The notes beneath the pieces were generated by a model. The model ran no database searches. It had not been told where the DNA came from and saw only the letters and a program-made list of their open reading frames with translations. This document shows positions 38,180 through 52,500 of a DNA stretch of 64,000 nucleotides, one piece after another; within the stretch, counting starts at the first letter, position 1; each line of letters begins with the position of its first letter. This DNA comes from Strix aluco (taxonomy: Eukaryota; Chordata; Aves; Strigiformes; Strigidae): NCBI RefSeq assembly GCF_031877795.1, contig NC_133933.1, forward strand, positions 21,418,029 to 21,482,028. The letters are read 5' to 3'. Position numbers and translations under genes: made by a program.

Positions 38180-41100
38180 CCTTAGGTTTCATGGGGTATG
38201 AATAAAGCCCGCTTGTCCAGCCCTTGTTTGGGAGCATAGAGAAGCCTAGGGCTGTGTATTTTCTTCACAAGTTTAACTGCTGCCCAAAGACCTTTTGGGG
38301 GTGGTATGTTTCTGAAAGGCATGCTTGTATGGCATCAGGATGCTGCTGTTATCTTTGAGGTGGAGGGAAAAAGTGGCCATTCTATCAAAATTTCAGTTGC
38401 ACAGTAACGAGCATGACTGTATACTTTGCAAGTTCAGTAAAGAAAAATGTGAGATAAATGTGGTTAATGACATTAAGGTCTTTTGGTACTGAATTGATCT
38501 CCTAAGCCTTAGAACAGGGTAAAGTAATTCCAATCAAACATTAGAAACTGTAGTTCACTAGATACTCCTTTATTGTCACCAGCAGTTTTCAATGGTGTTT
38601 AAATTCAAAGAAGTTCACAGAAATTACTAATGCTACCCCTGCTGTATAGCAGTGATGTCTGAAAGAAGCAGCAGTTGAAAGAATATAAGCAGCAATGTCT
38701 TTTAAACCCTTCCTGCCTACTTTTGGAAGACATTAATCATTTATGTGCTCATGAATCAGGTAGAGTATCTTGAGATAGCAGCAACTAGTTCTAGATTGGC
38801 TCCATCAGTTTCAAACAAGTCTGAGGGCAGCATTCTTAAACTATGTGGCCTTCATCTGAGATGATCAACCAGGAGAAAAGATGTCCGTAAAGAAGCCAGC
38901 AGGGACAGAGATGTGAACGTTGTTCACATAACCCCAGAACACTGCACAGTAGATATGCAGGTATAAGCCTGTGTGAAAACAAACTCAACATGATTACTTT
39001 TTGTGTCTTACTTTCTCCTGTTCTAGTCTTGCTTGCAACCATGTCCACGAACTCTTCAGGGTAAGTTTGGGTTTTTCCCCCTGCTTTAAGTGTTTGAAGT
39101 GACTAACTTGGCTGTGTCTCCAGGTGCTGCTGCAAATTAATAACAGTGGAACAACTGAGTAGTTTACAGGTGTGTCAGATTGATAGGTTCAGAACAGGTG
39201 AAGCTGTGACAGGATGACTTGATGAAGGAAACTGAAACTAAGATGATGATTACAAAGACTGACAGAAAATAGGGCCAGGAAAATAAATTCAATTTGCTGA
39301 TGTTATATAACCATCTGAGTGCTGCCTGTAGATTCATTAGTTTGAGAACATACTTTGTAAGGGAGAGTGATTGTGTGTGGCTTCACTTCTAGCAAATTGA
39401 CTGTAATTTAGAGTGAAGGTGTAGGAGTTTGAATATATTATTACTCTAGTTTTCTAGCTGGTGTGATCTTGTCTAGCAGGTGAGTTTTTCAGTGTGTTCA
39501 GCCAGCATGTATTCTAGTATACTTCAGTTACAGTTGCACAGATCCTTGAAACCATGAATTGGCACAGTAGCACTTCTTGATTTTTTTTTTTTAATTTTTT
39601 TTTAAACACTGAGAGCCTGAAACAATAACATGGAAGAAGAATGAATGATCTCTTTTTGTACCAGGAGGATACTTAGAGTTGTACAAAGATGGTGTACAAT
39701 AGTAGTGTATGTATTTAATTCCAGATGAGAGATACGAGGTGCCGGGGGTGGAGGGGAAGAAGACATTATTTTGAAGATCACCTCTGAGTACGTGGTACTT
39801 ACAAGTCAGGTACATCATCTATCCCAGCACAAACAGAAATGACTGGAAGAGCCACAAGATAGGGACAGGAAGAGAGCGAAGGGAGCAGAGCTTGTACTTC
39901 AGCATGCACAGCCCAGGGGTATGTGGCTGGTGGGCCTGTGAGCCTCTGCTCAGGTCGCTGTGCCCAAGAGGGCTTCAGTTCTGAACAGACATGGGAGGTT
40001 ATCACAGCTCTGTTCCCACCCTAGCATTTAATTTTGAAATCTTAGTTCTCTTAAGATCTGTTGGATGTCTTGGCTTTTGTCTTGCTTTCTTTCTCAACTC
40101 TAGCAGTAAGAGATAAATCTTTTCCTATACCTCTGTAATCAAAGCTTTTATTTTTGTTACAACCAAGTTTGAGCAGTGCAGATGAGATCAGAGTCAGGCA
40201 GCAGTTTCTTTATTTCTGCATGGCTATCCTTATGCCCGCCTTCTAGGGTAAACACAAATATCTCTTTACTTTTTGGAAAAGTCTTTAATGTGGAAAGGTG
40301 AGGAGGAGAGTGGCTTGAGTCCTCCTGCTTAAAACTTCTGCAGATCACCTTTCAGATTGACCTCTTCTCTATCTTTTTCTGTAGATATAATTGAAAGTAA
40401 TGTTTTGATCAGTTACTCATCAGCATGCAACTTTGTAGAATGGTTGCTACTACCCTAAAATGGCTTTGTTACAAATACCTCATCAGTTGCTAGCCTTTTA
40501 GCTGTTTGTTAGTAAATAAACATAGTGTGTTTGTAAAGGCTTGGTGATGTCTCAATTGCCTGATCAAGTATGTAGAAGTACCCTATGATATCTTACAATC
40601 AAACTTCTGCTCAAAATGCTTGGTAATGGTGTTTTTTCCCCTCAAACCTCTGGACCAGGAAGATCATGAAACATAGCTGAGTCTAACAGTTGGAAAGAAA
40701 TGAGGTAATGCATATGTTATGGAAATCTAAGAGAAGGGGGGAGTTTCTGTAACAGCAGAACACTAGCGTGTTATATTTTAGTACTTTTAATCAAATCTTT
40801 AAATTACTGTGCTGAGGATATTTTAATTTAACCTAAAATATTCTTCTTATTCCTTCATAATAGGTTTCTTGCTGACAAAATACATTTTGATGCAGATTCT
40901 TCGATTGCTTAACATAGTAACACTTGCTAGTGTAGAAAATATCCGTGTTTATGTAGCAGTGTAAGCTATGTAAAGCTGTGTAGTTTTACATGTGTATGGT
41001 TGAAAATACTATGGTCTGTCTTCCTATCCTAGTGTCACAATGTCTGGGATTTTTGGATGTGTGGAGTACTCAGCAGAGTGAAAATGGGCTGAGATTTTAG

Positions 41101-41420
41101 AGATGCTAATGTACTACAAATTTATGTTTTATAACAAAGCATTCCTTGGGTAAAAGCAGTTGGATTGGGAGCTTCAGTGGACTGGTGAGGCCATGTAATA
41201 GGAAATGTAGAGGCTATGTTCAGCATGAGTGGGAGAGCTGTTACTTAATGAGAGTCAAGCAATTATTCTCTGATGGCACCTTCTGCCTTTGCTGATTACT
41301 TGGGGAGTCTGGGCTCCTAACTTAGGTCGTCCTTCAAAAATGGATGGAACAGCCGTTTGAGCTGATCTTTTATTTATTGTCTTGTTTTAGCTCAAGCCAT
41401 ATTAGCAAAGCCATGGCTGC

Positions 41421-41640
41421 CCTGGAAAGGGCCCACAGAGTTTGGAGACTCCACAAACAGGCAACCTGTGCCAGTGCTCAGTCACCCTCACAGTTTAAAA
41501 AAAACCCCAGAAAACAACAAAACAAGCAAACAAAAAACCAAACAAAACCCCCAAACTATTCCGCCCCCCAAAACCCGACCAACCAAAAAAAAAATCTCAA
41601 CAAAAAACCTCTCCTTATGTTCAGACAATTTTTTTTTTAT
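41421..41640 (-). repeat. CR1 retroposon fragment interrupted by A/C-rich expansion
   Basis: The + strand shows the reverse complement of the CR1 3' region: TGGAGACTCCACAAACAGGCAACCTGTGCCAGTGCTCAGTCACCCTCACAGT at about 41440-41495, then TCCTTATGTTCAGAC at about 41611-41625. In avian CR1 copies these two blocks are separated by roughly a dozen bases (TAAAGAAGTTTTT type). Here about 110 bases of A/C-rich low-complexity sequence intervene. The terminal ATTCTATG tail is not visible. CR1 is the dominant LINE of birds, so this supports an avian or near-avian source. The copy is decayed and non-coding. Confidence 0.75.
41496..41608 (+). repeat. A/C-rich low-complexity tract inside CR1 fragment
   Basis: Almost pure A and C, made of AAAACCCC, AACAAAAC, CAAACAAAAAACC and similar blocks, with very few G or T. 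It reads as imperfect (CA2-5)n expansion from the A-rich spot of the CR1 copy. On the transcribed pre-mRNA it would be a nearly unstructured A/C stretch. Confidence 0.75.
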
Positions 41641-42110
41641 AATGTCCTTCAAGCATTCAAATGCTTTCTCAACTTATTTGTGTAGATCTGTAAGCTAAAT
41701 GAACTTTGGCAGTGCTTTGGGCCAAAGAAATCTTTGTTTTTATTTTAAACAATATTTGAGCAGTTTGTCCTCCAGAAGAGATAATTATCTATAAGATTAT
41801 TTGTCGCATAGAACTTATCTGAAGGTTTGTTAGGCATCTGTCTTGTTTGTAATATGATGTTCCTTCTTAATGTTAATACTCTTTATTCCTGCAGCCTTTT
41901 AAGGATATAGTCAGATGACCTAAAAACCACAATAAATTAATACTGTGAAGTGGGAGCCCTCCTCGACCAAAATATTGCAACTGACCTAGTCTGTTGTATT
42001 AAGCAAAATTAGTTTAGCCAAATGAGCAGCGTTTATCTTTTCTGGTGGATCTGTGTGTTTGCAACTGTTCCAGGGCTGCAGACCTGTGGCTCTTCTCTTA
42101 CAATGTATTT

Positions 42111-42149
42111 TTGTGTGTGTATGTGTATCTATATATATCTATATCTATC
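42111..42149 (+). repeat. Compound microsatellite (GT)n-(TCTA/TA)n
   Basis: TTGTGTGTGTATGTGT runs into CTATATATATCTATATCTATC. Short and partly degenerate; likely length-variable. Confidence 0.8.
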
Positions 42150-43913
42150 AAAATTGTCTGTGGAAGAGTGCCTCAACAGCTATGCCTATGCACACAGCTC
42201 TATTTCTGTTCTGGATGTATTTGTTTAACTTTTCAACACTAAGAAGTACTAAAAGGAACAGGATCAAACTGTGTAGGCTTGTTGGGAATATGGGGCTAGA
42301 GGGGGAAGTCAGCACTAGTCATGGGATGGAGGGGAACCTCCCCATGGGGCAGCTGCCATGGGAAATCTTGACATCTTCTAATACTCTCAGTCTTTTTCCA
42401 TTATTTCTTTTTTATTATTCCTTCTCTGGAAAAAAATAATTGGGAAATGTAGGTAAAATAATCGGAAAGGAAGTTTAATGATTCAGGTTTTTTCTGCATG
42501 TGTTTTGTCCACTTCTCCAGAGTGTCTTGGTTTCTAAGTACCCTGCTTTGTGTATATGCCTGAGAGAAAATAGATGAGGCAGACGGATAGTGATGGAACT
42601 ATTCAGACATGAAAGGAAAGGTTGCATATTAAGACAGTCAGTTTTCTAGATAATCTTTAATTTTTTGGCATGGTGATTAAGAACACTTTTTCCTCTTCAA
42701 GCTTCTTTAGGTCCCCATGGTCTTCTAGCATAAGAGTTATTTTTGATGGCTGTTTCACTCTGTATTTTAATGGCTTACAAGGCAGGATTACTGTGTATAG
42801 TGAAGGGCTTTGAGAGTCTAGAAGGGGCTGGGTTATTGGATTCTTTCTCCAACCATACCATTTCCCCATGGCTTTTTGTTGCCTATGTTCAAATGGCTTT
42901 TACAGTTAATACACAGTATTTTAAAATAGGTTTTTTTAATAGTAACTTACCATACTGAGGCGTGACAAATTATAGGGAGTTTATAGGAAGTGTGTTGGGT
43001 CAGGACTTCAAAAAGGATGTGAAATAAATGACAAAGAGCCATTCTATCTGGTCCTAAAATGGGTGAATATCCAGGACTATGGAAACTAAACAAAATGGGA
43101 GTTAGGGTGCATGAGAAGGAGGACCTGTTTAAGAAAAGGAAAACTTCAGGATACTGCTGTAGGAATACAGAAAGACTGGGTGTAAAAGGCAGTGGAGGGA
43201 GGAAAAACAATCCTGTTGAAAACTTTCAGCACTCACTTCTGTGTATTTTAGACACTATGTAAAATTAGTAGTTCCTCCCTGTTTTGTGGCTTAATGCTTG
43301 CTCTCAGGTAACCAAGCCTGATCACTGCTTGATTGAACGTTATTGTCTCTTAATGTTGTTAAGAATAAACTTGAAATGGAAATAGCAAGCATCTCCTTTA
43401 TTTGGGGGAAAAACAAAAAAATCTAAGAGGCTTGTGTTTTTAGATGGTGTTTCCATATTGTTTCGTATAACAGAGCTTTAGCCAATTTGGGACCATGAGA
43501 AAAACAGTTGAGAGATGCTGAGAAAAGAAGTGAGATTTTTATTTTAAATTAAATTGTCAGTAGTTGAAAATAGTTCATCAAGATACAGGGCATCATCTGC
43601 AGAGTTTTAAACTTGAGAGCATTCACTGCAAACATGTCTCAATTTGGAAACTCTTAAATTAAGCTGCCATTATGTTTTACTTCAGAATTTCTCAGGAAAA
43701 AATGTATCTGCAATTAGTGTAATTAGTTGCCAAAAGACATAATTAACAGCCAAATACACTGATTTTTGCCCTCTACCCACCCACCCACACCTTGGCAGTT
43801 GCAGATGCTGGTGTTTTAGTCCCTGAAGTTTTATCAAAAACTGAGTTCCTGTGTCAAAATCAGTTGTATTATGTATTAAAAATGTATTTTTTTCTGAAGT
43901 TCAAATACACTTA

Positions 43914-43927
43914 AATATATATATATA
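43914..43927 (+). repeat. (AT)7 microsatellite
   Basis: ATATATATATATAT between TTAA and AAACCC. Short dinucleotide run. Confidence 0.8.
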
Positions 43928-44400
43928 AACCCATGTGTAAGAGCTACTCACAATGTGAGATGACTGTGTTAATAGAAAATACTAATGAAAATTTAATAGC
44001 TACTTAGAAAAAGCTTTTAGAAGTTTATTGATGCAGCATTTCATGCATGATACTGTTTTTAATGGTAAAAATGTGTGATCAGTCTGCATCTGACAGCGTG
44101 TTTCCATTGCAGCAGCTGAAAACAGGGGAAAGTTAAAACTAGATGAGTGTTGTAGAGTGGTTGGTTATGAAGTGGGCTACATAACTAATGTGTATAGAAT
44201 TTACACAGAGTGTTTAGTTTTAAAAGAAGTGTGTGTCTTTAAAAATAAACATGGTTTTAAAAAAGTTCTGCTTAGGAGAGAAAACAAACAACAAAGGTAG
44301 AAATGTGGATTAATATACCAAAACCATGCCATTCGGTTTTTTAATAAAAAATCAGGATGTGATTTTTTTTTATTTATTTTTTTTTTTTTTCCCCCTCCAG

Positions 44401-44540
44401 ATGTCCAAGAGCAGTAACTGCTGGATTGGGGTGCTTAGGAGATCCTTACTCTACAGGGCAAGGAAGAACAGAGTGTTCTCCCTGTGCTGCAATTTCCTTG
44501 AACATACAATAAAAAAACCTTGTTTCCAGCTTTCCTGATG
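44401..44540 (+). other. FBXO11: Possible alternative terminal exon of FBXO11 (intronic polyadenylation)
   Basis: A T-rich tract ending TTTTTTCCCCCTCCAG (AG at 44399-44400) makes a strong acceptor. Joining exon 1 (phase 1) to 44401 would read D-V-Q-E-Q then TAA, giving a 41-residue truncated product without the F-box. An AATAAA lies at 44508-44513 and a T/G-rich element TGATGTTTGTTTTG at about 44536-44549, the usual arrangement for cleavage and polyadenylation. The exon end given is an estimate. T-rich AG sites and AATAAA are common in AT-rich introns, so chance is a real alternative. Confidence 0.22.
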
Positions 44541-46554
44541 TTTGTTTTGCAATACATGTTGGCAATGGAAAACAGACAGCCATGTTATTCCAATTTGTAT
44601 TTATATAATAATATTGTAAAACTTGATAGAAACCCCATTTCATCTTGTCTTCCAGAGTAGAAAGTTTGAATATGGATAGTTGTTCTCCATATAAGGTTTA
44701 TTTTTCTTTCTCAAAGGAGCTTGGGTTTAGGTAGGCTGTTGGCCCTTAGTACTACAGTATTTGGTGTCGATAGAAATTTTTTTATTTTTACTGTAGCTCT
44801 TAACAAATTTAGATTTGAATCAGAAGTTGCCTACTGCACTGGTGTTTTATAGTTTGATGACAGTTTTCTTAACTCATCTTAATAACATGTATGATGGCAA
44901 ATAAGTAATGAGTAACAAAGCATTTTCTTCCCGCGCCCTGATGATGGTTTTACTGTAGTTCCACGCACTGTTTTCTCACAGTCACTTCCCTGAAGCTAAA
45001 CAGAGCCATGCTTTCCTGCTCATCAGGCACTTCGGAGTTTGTAATTCAAGTAATAGAATAATAAGAACAGTCATTTAGAAAAGTCAGAGTAAGTAATGAT
45101 TAGAAAAGTCTGACTTGGTGCATGCAAACCTTGCCACAGTTAGTCTTGTAAAATTCAGCCTTATTACAAAGTATATTAGATACAACATAATTTTGAATGA
45201 TCCAAGGGTAGTAAGTGCTTGCTTTCTTTTTTTTTTGTGTGTGTGTTTCTGGCATGATTACCATTGAATAGCCTTGCTGAAAGTTAAGTTAAAAATAGCT
45301 ATATACTGTAATATGAAGTCTGTCTTTTTGGTGAATAATAGAACAATAATTTGGGGGGATTTAATAATTTATTATTTTAATCTCCAGACTGTAGTGTATT
45401 TAAGTTTTCAGTATACTGTTGCTGGTCATGTTGTTCATATGAGTATCATTTCATGTTTGTGCGGGTGGGGGTGCTTTTTGGTAATTTTTTTTTTATTATT
45501 TTAGCTGTAATATTTGAAATACTTGTGTAAGTGTGGATTGTAATATTTGGGCAGGAGGATAAAGTAGCATGTATGTTTAATCTCATTGTAATAGTAAATT
45601 AGGGGAAATAGCCAAAAGATGTAGCGGAATTCATATTTTACCTTTCTCAGTTCACACAGTTATCTTTTTGTAGGGACATACTCTTGGATATCCAAAACTG
45701 AGATTATTATTAGCTCAGGGTGTTTTTTCCTCCTAGCTATCTGTCAAAATTAAAGGTCCAGCTTTTTGCCTCTGGACTGTCTGGTGTTGCTCTGCTGCTT
45801 GTTAGACTAATGGTTGGTGTAAATTGCCACCACAGCTGAACATCACTTGGAAACTTTGCCTGGTATGGTATGTACTTGCCCATCTATACGAGTAGGGATT
45901 TCTCCAGAAAGCTGTGCTTTGTAGTCCGTGGCTCATATTATCCTGAAGGCTATGTCAAGGTGTTATCTGGGATCTGTAAAAAGTCAAGAATCAAACTAAG
46001 ATTTTTCTTGGTCTACCTCTTGTTTTCCTAGCTACATTAAATCATATAAAGTGCTTAAGTTGATGGTTCCTGGTTCTTCAGTATTATTTTTTTTCTTCCT
46101 CAGATGTAACATAATAGTAGGATACTGAAAGGGAAGAATGACAGCCAAACCCAGTAAACATTAAAGTACTATTAATGTACTTTTTCCTCCTCTTGCTCCT
46201 TTCTTGGAGGAAATAATACTGACTGTACCCCCCTCAGCCCCCAGCACATGAAAGAACTGTCTCATCTTTCATCTTGGTTGCCTTTTTTTCCTTAGTTTTT
46301 TTTTTTTTTGCCACTGCAAGAAAGATCCATGACTGCCTTTCCTTGTCATGGTAGGCATTTCAGAAACTTTTAATTCTGAAGAACCTTAGGAAATTCCTAG
46401 TTTAGTATATCAAAGCTGCTCCTTGACATAACTAGGTTCCAGCTGGGCCAATGTATTGATAGATGTCAGTCACTTCTCATGTAGAGTCCATATAAGGCAG
46501 ATGGCTTTGCATGGCAAGTATTTCCAAATCTGCTGCTACTCTTAGTAGCAGGAG

Positions 46555-46566
46555 ATATATATATAT
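46555..46566 (+). repeat. (AT)6 microsatellite
   Basis: ATATATATATAT after GGAG. Short dinucleotide run in intron 1. Confidence 0.7.
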
Positions 46567-49500
46567 TAATTTTTTTTCTGCCTGTGTTACAACAGTGCTC
46601 TGCAGATGTGGTTTATGGCAGAGATCTGTGGGAGGCTTTCATTTCCTGGAAATTTGGTGAAATGATTGTGCCCTGAGATTATGTTTTACAGGAGTTATAC
46701 TTGAATAGTTGTAATAGTGTTTAGTCATAATGAGACTTGTACTGATGTGGATTGTTTTATTACACATAAACTTTCCTGTCCTTTCAAAGGGAGCCATGTT
46801 TCTCTGAGCAAGGTTTCTCTTGGCTTCCCATGCATCACAGAAAATCTCTGCAAATGGATCAGTTATGGGCTGTAGAAAATGTGAAATGTAAATTGTAGAT
46901 GCATTAAGTATAATATCTGCATTCTCACAGAATTACTCATTCCTATACTGTGGGTTTCCCCCCCTTTTTTTCAAAGATACCAGAAACTCAAATGGAGGAA
47001 AAATTAATAGTGTCATCCTCATTCTTTAGTTACAGCAGTGCTAAAGGCAGTTACTCATGCAATGTGATTAGGCTGGAAATAATTGCCACCGGAAGTAGTA
47101 AAACCAGGAATTTACAAACTTCTAATTCATTCTTTTTGGAGTTCATGGGTATCAAGAATATCCAGACTTACTCTTAATTAAAGAACGTAAGCTTTCTGCT
47201 TCATAGTTCAGCTACTTTCTGCTTATTAGAAATAATCTATCCTCACAAATATATTTATTTTACATATATTAGCTATGACATTTTTCTCAGAAAAATGTTA
47301 TCTAGCCTGAGCCAGGCTGTCAGACAAGATGGAAATACTGGTTTGCCTTAATGGCCATTTCATAAAACTAATTTACTTAGTTGTCCCAGCTGACCCCAGC
47401 CAGCGTCTGCCCTCTTCCCAATACATAAATTTTGGAGGATAGTTTTCATCCTATCAGTGTCCAGCTGTTTTACTAACAGCATAGTTCAGGGAAGCAAGTT
47501 CTCAGTTGGGTTTGGTTTTGCTTTTTAAGTGCTGGTGACTTCTTGGGTCAATAATTCCTCTGTGCCACCAAACTGCACATGTTCTGGTCACTTTGATGTT
47601 GCTGTTGGAGAATCTATCATCTGTCTGAGATACCATTTCTTAGTAAGGTGAGATTTTTGTAGAGAGGAAGAGGAAGAAGGGGGTTGTGTTTGGTTTTTCA
47701 TTTGGTGTTATTTTCTGTCACAGTAGCTCCAAGGGTGTGGTCACAGCGTTTCATTCTCACCTCTGTTCAGGCACCTTGAAGTACTGCCTGAAATTAAAGT
47801 CAGTGGTTGATCAGAAACCTCTGTCTGGTCAGTCATGATGCAGAATAAAATGGGAATACTTGAACCTGTTTCAGTGTGTTTTTTACTATTATCACTGGCT
47901 ATGCTTTTTCAATGAGGTGAAAGTTGCTGTATTTCAGTTGAAGAGGGAGATGACCTTTGAGACTGGTAACTTGACTGCTCTAACAAATGAAGCGCTATGA
48001 CTAGGTAGAAATTTTAATGAAATTGGTCCTAGTTGGAAACTCAAGTCAGTAGTCAGAATGGGAAAAAAAAAAACCCACAAACCAAGTTGTAATACTAAAG
48101 TCTATTTTCTTTAGTCTCACTGAGAAATGTAATGAGGAAAGGTTCTTAAGCACTACATAGGAAAGGCTCTTAAACACTGTGTATTATTCCTGAAGCTTTA
48201 AAATCTACTTGGTCAGCTTTTTCACTGTAGCATCAAGGAACCATGCAGCAAGCTTTGAAAGTATTGCTTTATTAATGAGGAATGCACCCAAAAAGGGATC
48301 CTTGTCCCTTCTCAATGAAAGCTTGTCAGAGCAGGAGTCAAGCTGCCTATTAAGCAGGAAGGGAAGTTCTTTTAATAAAATACTTGCAAAGCAGCCACCT
48401 GGAGATTTGTTTATTAGTTTGCTAAATGTTATAGATGATGCTGTAATAGTTATCAGTTTGGGAAAACAGTATCATTTAAAAAAAAAAATCTATCCTAGTT
48501 TGTTGGTACTATTGATTTGAAACATGCTAGTGCTGATTATTAGAGTTGCTTGTTCTAAGAAAAATACTTTCTTTCCTCTATAAAGTGAGTTACCTAACAG
48601 GTACCTCAAGTATGCAGGTACTTGCACAGTTACTCTGTATGTCTCATAAACATGTGCATGTTAATGTATTTTTTTTAGAAATGCAGTCTTTAACCTGGTG
48701 TTAAATATCTCTTTTGGGGGAGTTAGTTGTGGAAAGAAACGAGAATTTTTCATCAAATACTAGTTATCACTTTCTGCTTCTGGCAAGGAAAATATTCTTC
48801 ATAGTACCTGGAGAGGTTTTTAACTAGTGTTCACACGTAGTTTTTGTGCTAGATGGTTTTAGACTATGAACTCCCTAGCGAAAAAGGTTGAGACATGAGT
48901 AACTGTGATGGTTGATGATTTTTAAAGAAATATAGCTGGGGACAAGTTTTGGGCTTGCAGCCAGTTTATCTTTCCCAGTTGTCTCCTTTTGCTTTTTCTC
49001 CTTTGTACCAGCTCTAAGAACTTAAGTTTTTGCTTTGTGTATATAAGCTGTATTTTAGTATGCAGCATTTTGAAGGTGCTAGTTGACCTAACAGACGTTT
49101 TCTCTCCCATCTGATTTGAATGACCTATGTAAGGATTGCTGTAGTGGGCTTCACAATGTGCTGAGGAGGAGAAAAGATCAGATTCTTAGATAAAAGTTAG
49201 GTTCCATTAGATCCTAATAACACAAAAAAATAATCTAGGCCTTAAACTCTCTATGTAGATGAAATAGTTACTTTTCTCCTTGTAGAAAATACATTTAAAT
49301 GTGTTGTAAAACTAACGCGAGCTTTTGAGCAAATACAGATAGAGTTGAGCGTCTGATCTATTCTTATTCTTTTTAGGCCATCATGACTGCATGACCTATT
49401 TCCAAAGAGTAATAGTCTATCTCATTTGGGTATTGATGTTTAAAAGCTTAAAATGTAAATTTCAAAAAGGTGTTGTTTGATTCTTGGGGTGGAGAGTGGG

Positions 49501-52500
49501 GTGGTGTGTGTTTTTATTTTGCTCTAAACAAGTACTGAGACTTTTAGCCTGAAGTATAATTTTTTTTTTCCCCCCCTCTCAATTTAAGAAATAATTTCCA
49601 CACAGGACAAATTTTAGTTATTCCACATACTTTTTGTTTATCAAACTGTTACAAAATTACAATAAGCTTGCATATTGTTATATGTCTCTAGTTTATTATC
49701 AGTAAGAAATTGTATGTATATTTAAAATATTCTAGTAGTCAGCAATGGTTATTGTGTCTAGTTGTTGCTTCCCAGAAGGCAGAATCTCTTTATTCCATAT
49801 GGTGTTCAGTAAGTCTGATCTTTCTGTAGTCTTTAAGAAAGTGTACATTTTTAATGTTAGGTCTGTCCCCTTTCCAACCTGAAAGCCTGCTACTCTGAGT
49901 AGAGATCTGTCTCTGAATCTTTTTCTTGTTGGGTCTCTTCCAGTTCCAGACAGCACTGACTCCTGTCAGAGATTAATCTTTCTTGTTGACCAGTGCCATC
50001 AGAATCTTATAAAAATACCACCTTTTAGATTTTATCTTTATGTGAGTCAGGCTGCTTTGGATATTGCTTGGAAATTTCTTTCCATAATGGTAATTAAAAT
50101 ATATTACATTGTTTATTAAAGTATCTTTTGTGTTAGTAGCAGATGAGTTTGCAGCTACTTAATATCAGTTTTTTTAACATTAAACATAAAATGAAGTTGC
50201 TGTATACACACCTCCTGTTTCTTTTGTAGGGTTTTTTGAGGGTTTGTTTTTTGTTGGTGTTTTTTTTTTAAGTCAACTTTGGAGAAGTGGAAGTTGACAG
50301 TGAAAGACCAACAAAATGCTCTTGCCTTTAGGACATGTAGGATCTGGGCTCAGTGAACTTTGCATGTCATCTTTTTGAGTTGTTTAGTTTTGTTTGTTTT
50401 GATTTTGTTTGGGTGGGGTTTTTTGTGGTGGTATTTCTAGCCAGTGGCTCTTTCTTTGGAGAGATATTGATATAACTCTCAAAAGAAAATGGTCTCCATT
50501 TCAAAAGCAAACCTGCCATCCATAATTTAAACTAACCCTTAAATGCTGCCCTGAATCAATGGGGAAGCTTCTACTGGTGTGAAAAACTTTTGCTCTGAGA
50601 TACGGAGTAGAATCTACAATGGTAGAGATACAGCACCAAAACGTGAAAGATACTGAGAGTATCTGCTTTTAAGTGTCAGCCACTTGTTGGGAGTGTTTGC
50701 AAGGACACAGGATGAGTGTCAGTCACACTGATACATACATTTATTTAACAGCTCACTCCCAGAGATTTGGTGCTTAAAGAAAAATGGTGGGTGGGTGTGT
50801 TCTTGTGGTTTTTTGGGTTGACAATTTGTTACGGAGATGTTAATGTTTTTGCAGTTATTGTATGTGCAAATACAGAATTCCTGCCTTGTATTTCTGTTCT
50901 GTAAGTTATTTTGCCTTTATTGCGCTCTCTTTTGTGTGTACCTTCCTTTTCTACTCCTTTAAACTTGTCATCTTCTCTGTTGCAATTTTAACCTAATCTA
51001 GCAGTGAGGTAATTGGAGCTGTCATCTCACAGGTTGGCAGTATGCCTTACCCATGTTTTGCCAAATATATGGCAAGATTTGCTCTCCCTAAAGCAACTGA
51101 GATGTATCAGTTCACAGTTGCATTTCTCAGATTTTCTTCTGAGGATGGACAGTGTTGAGATTTTTTTTTTTGTCTTAGTTTATTATTTCATTCCAGAATT
51201 GCACCAGTTCTACTTAAGACATTGTATAATGAACTCTTGTTAGTGTTGAAATCTGTTTGATAGGCAAGATGAGTCATTGCTTCATTCAAATAGGTTCAGT
51301 ATGGGTTCACTTTATTTTTCAGAGGTGTTCTTCTAGGACCTACTCGCGATTTGATATGGATTCCTCTATTTTAAAACTGGTTGGTTATGTTTCTCACCAT
51401 TTTCATCCCCCAGTCTGCAGGAACAATTTTATTGCTGTTCTTTTTGGGAATACCTGCCACCCCCAGCATTTTGCCTCTTGACTACAAATACTTTGTTTTG
51501 CTTTGTTCCCCCCACCCCGTTTTGGGAAGATACAGAAAAATGGCACAAAAAAGTGAAATTGCAGTGTTACATTAATCTGCAGGATTTAATCACTTAGTTT
51601 TATGAACTTCCTCCCTTGAAACACCTACCCTTTTTTCTTTTTTTGCTGGTAAGAGTCTATTCTGGGGGATTAAATACTTCTTTAAAGCTTTTATCAGCTT
51701 TATTGTCTTCATAACAGTTCTTAAATTATTTAAGATGACTCTTGGAAATACTATCTGCACACATGTAAGGTAGAAGTGAAACCACATGCACATCTTTTTG
51801 TAAAGATGATGATGCAGGCATGATAAACCTTCTCTAGAAGTGTATCTGTAGTGTTGGGTTTTTTTCTAAAATAAACTATTTTGTCAGTCCTTTGTTTCAT
51901 TATGGCGTTGTAAGTTACAGAAAAGTGACAAAGTTAACTGTGTACTCTTAATGCACACACTTCCCTAGTATTCATGGAAATGCAAAACAGTCTTGATTGA
52001 TTATAGCAGTTGACAGAGTGGCAGATGAATTTTATTTTTCATTCTCTCATGGAAGTATTTGTGCTTACTGATCTTTTGTAGGTGTTAAAGCTTGTAGTGT
52101 TATGGTTCGGGTTTCATGGGCTGTTTTGAACAATCAGATAAGATACTTCTTAATTTAAATTTAGATTTTGACCTGTCAGTGTCACTAAGCTTTTAATTTT
52201 TAATAAACGATTTTATTTGAAATGATTTTATCTTGCTATACAATATAATTGGTGTAAAATATTCAGGTAAATGTATCTCTGAAAAACTGCGGATATATTG
52301 ACTTGGTTAAAACTGTGACAGCAACTGGCAGTCATTTCAGCAGGTGTTTGTATGAGGATATTAACATTACACACACAGTCCCCACATCTGTTTATTGACT
52401 TTTATACTTCTACCATCAACAAATTCAATTATAATGCCTGTTATCTTATGTTATTAGATGCAGTAGCTGATACTGTTAGGCTTTAAAATAGGGTTTTTCA

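Noticed and set aside
38195-38230. Hairpin followed by AATAAAG as a processing or poly(A) site
   Set aside because: No acceptor or coherent exon upstream and no T/G-rich element suited downstream.
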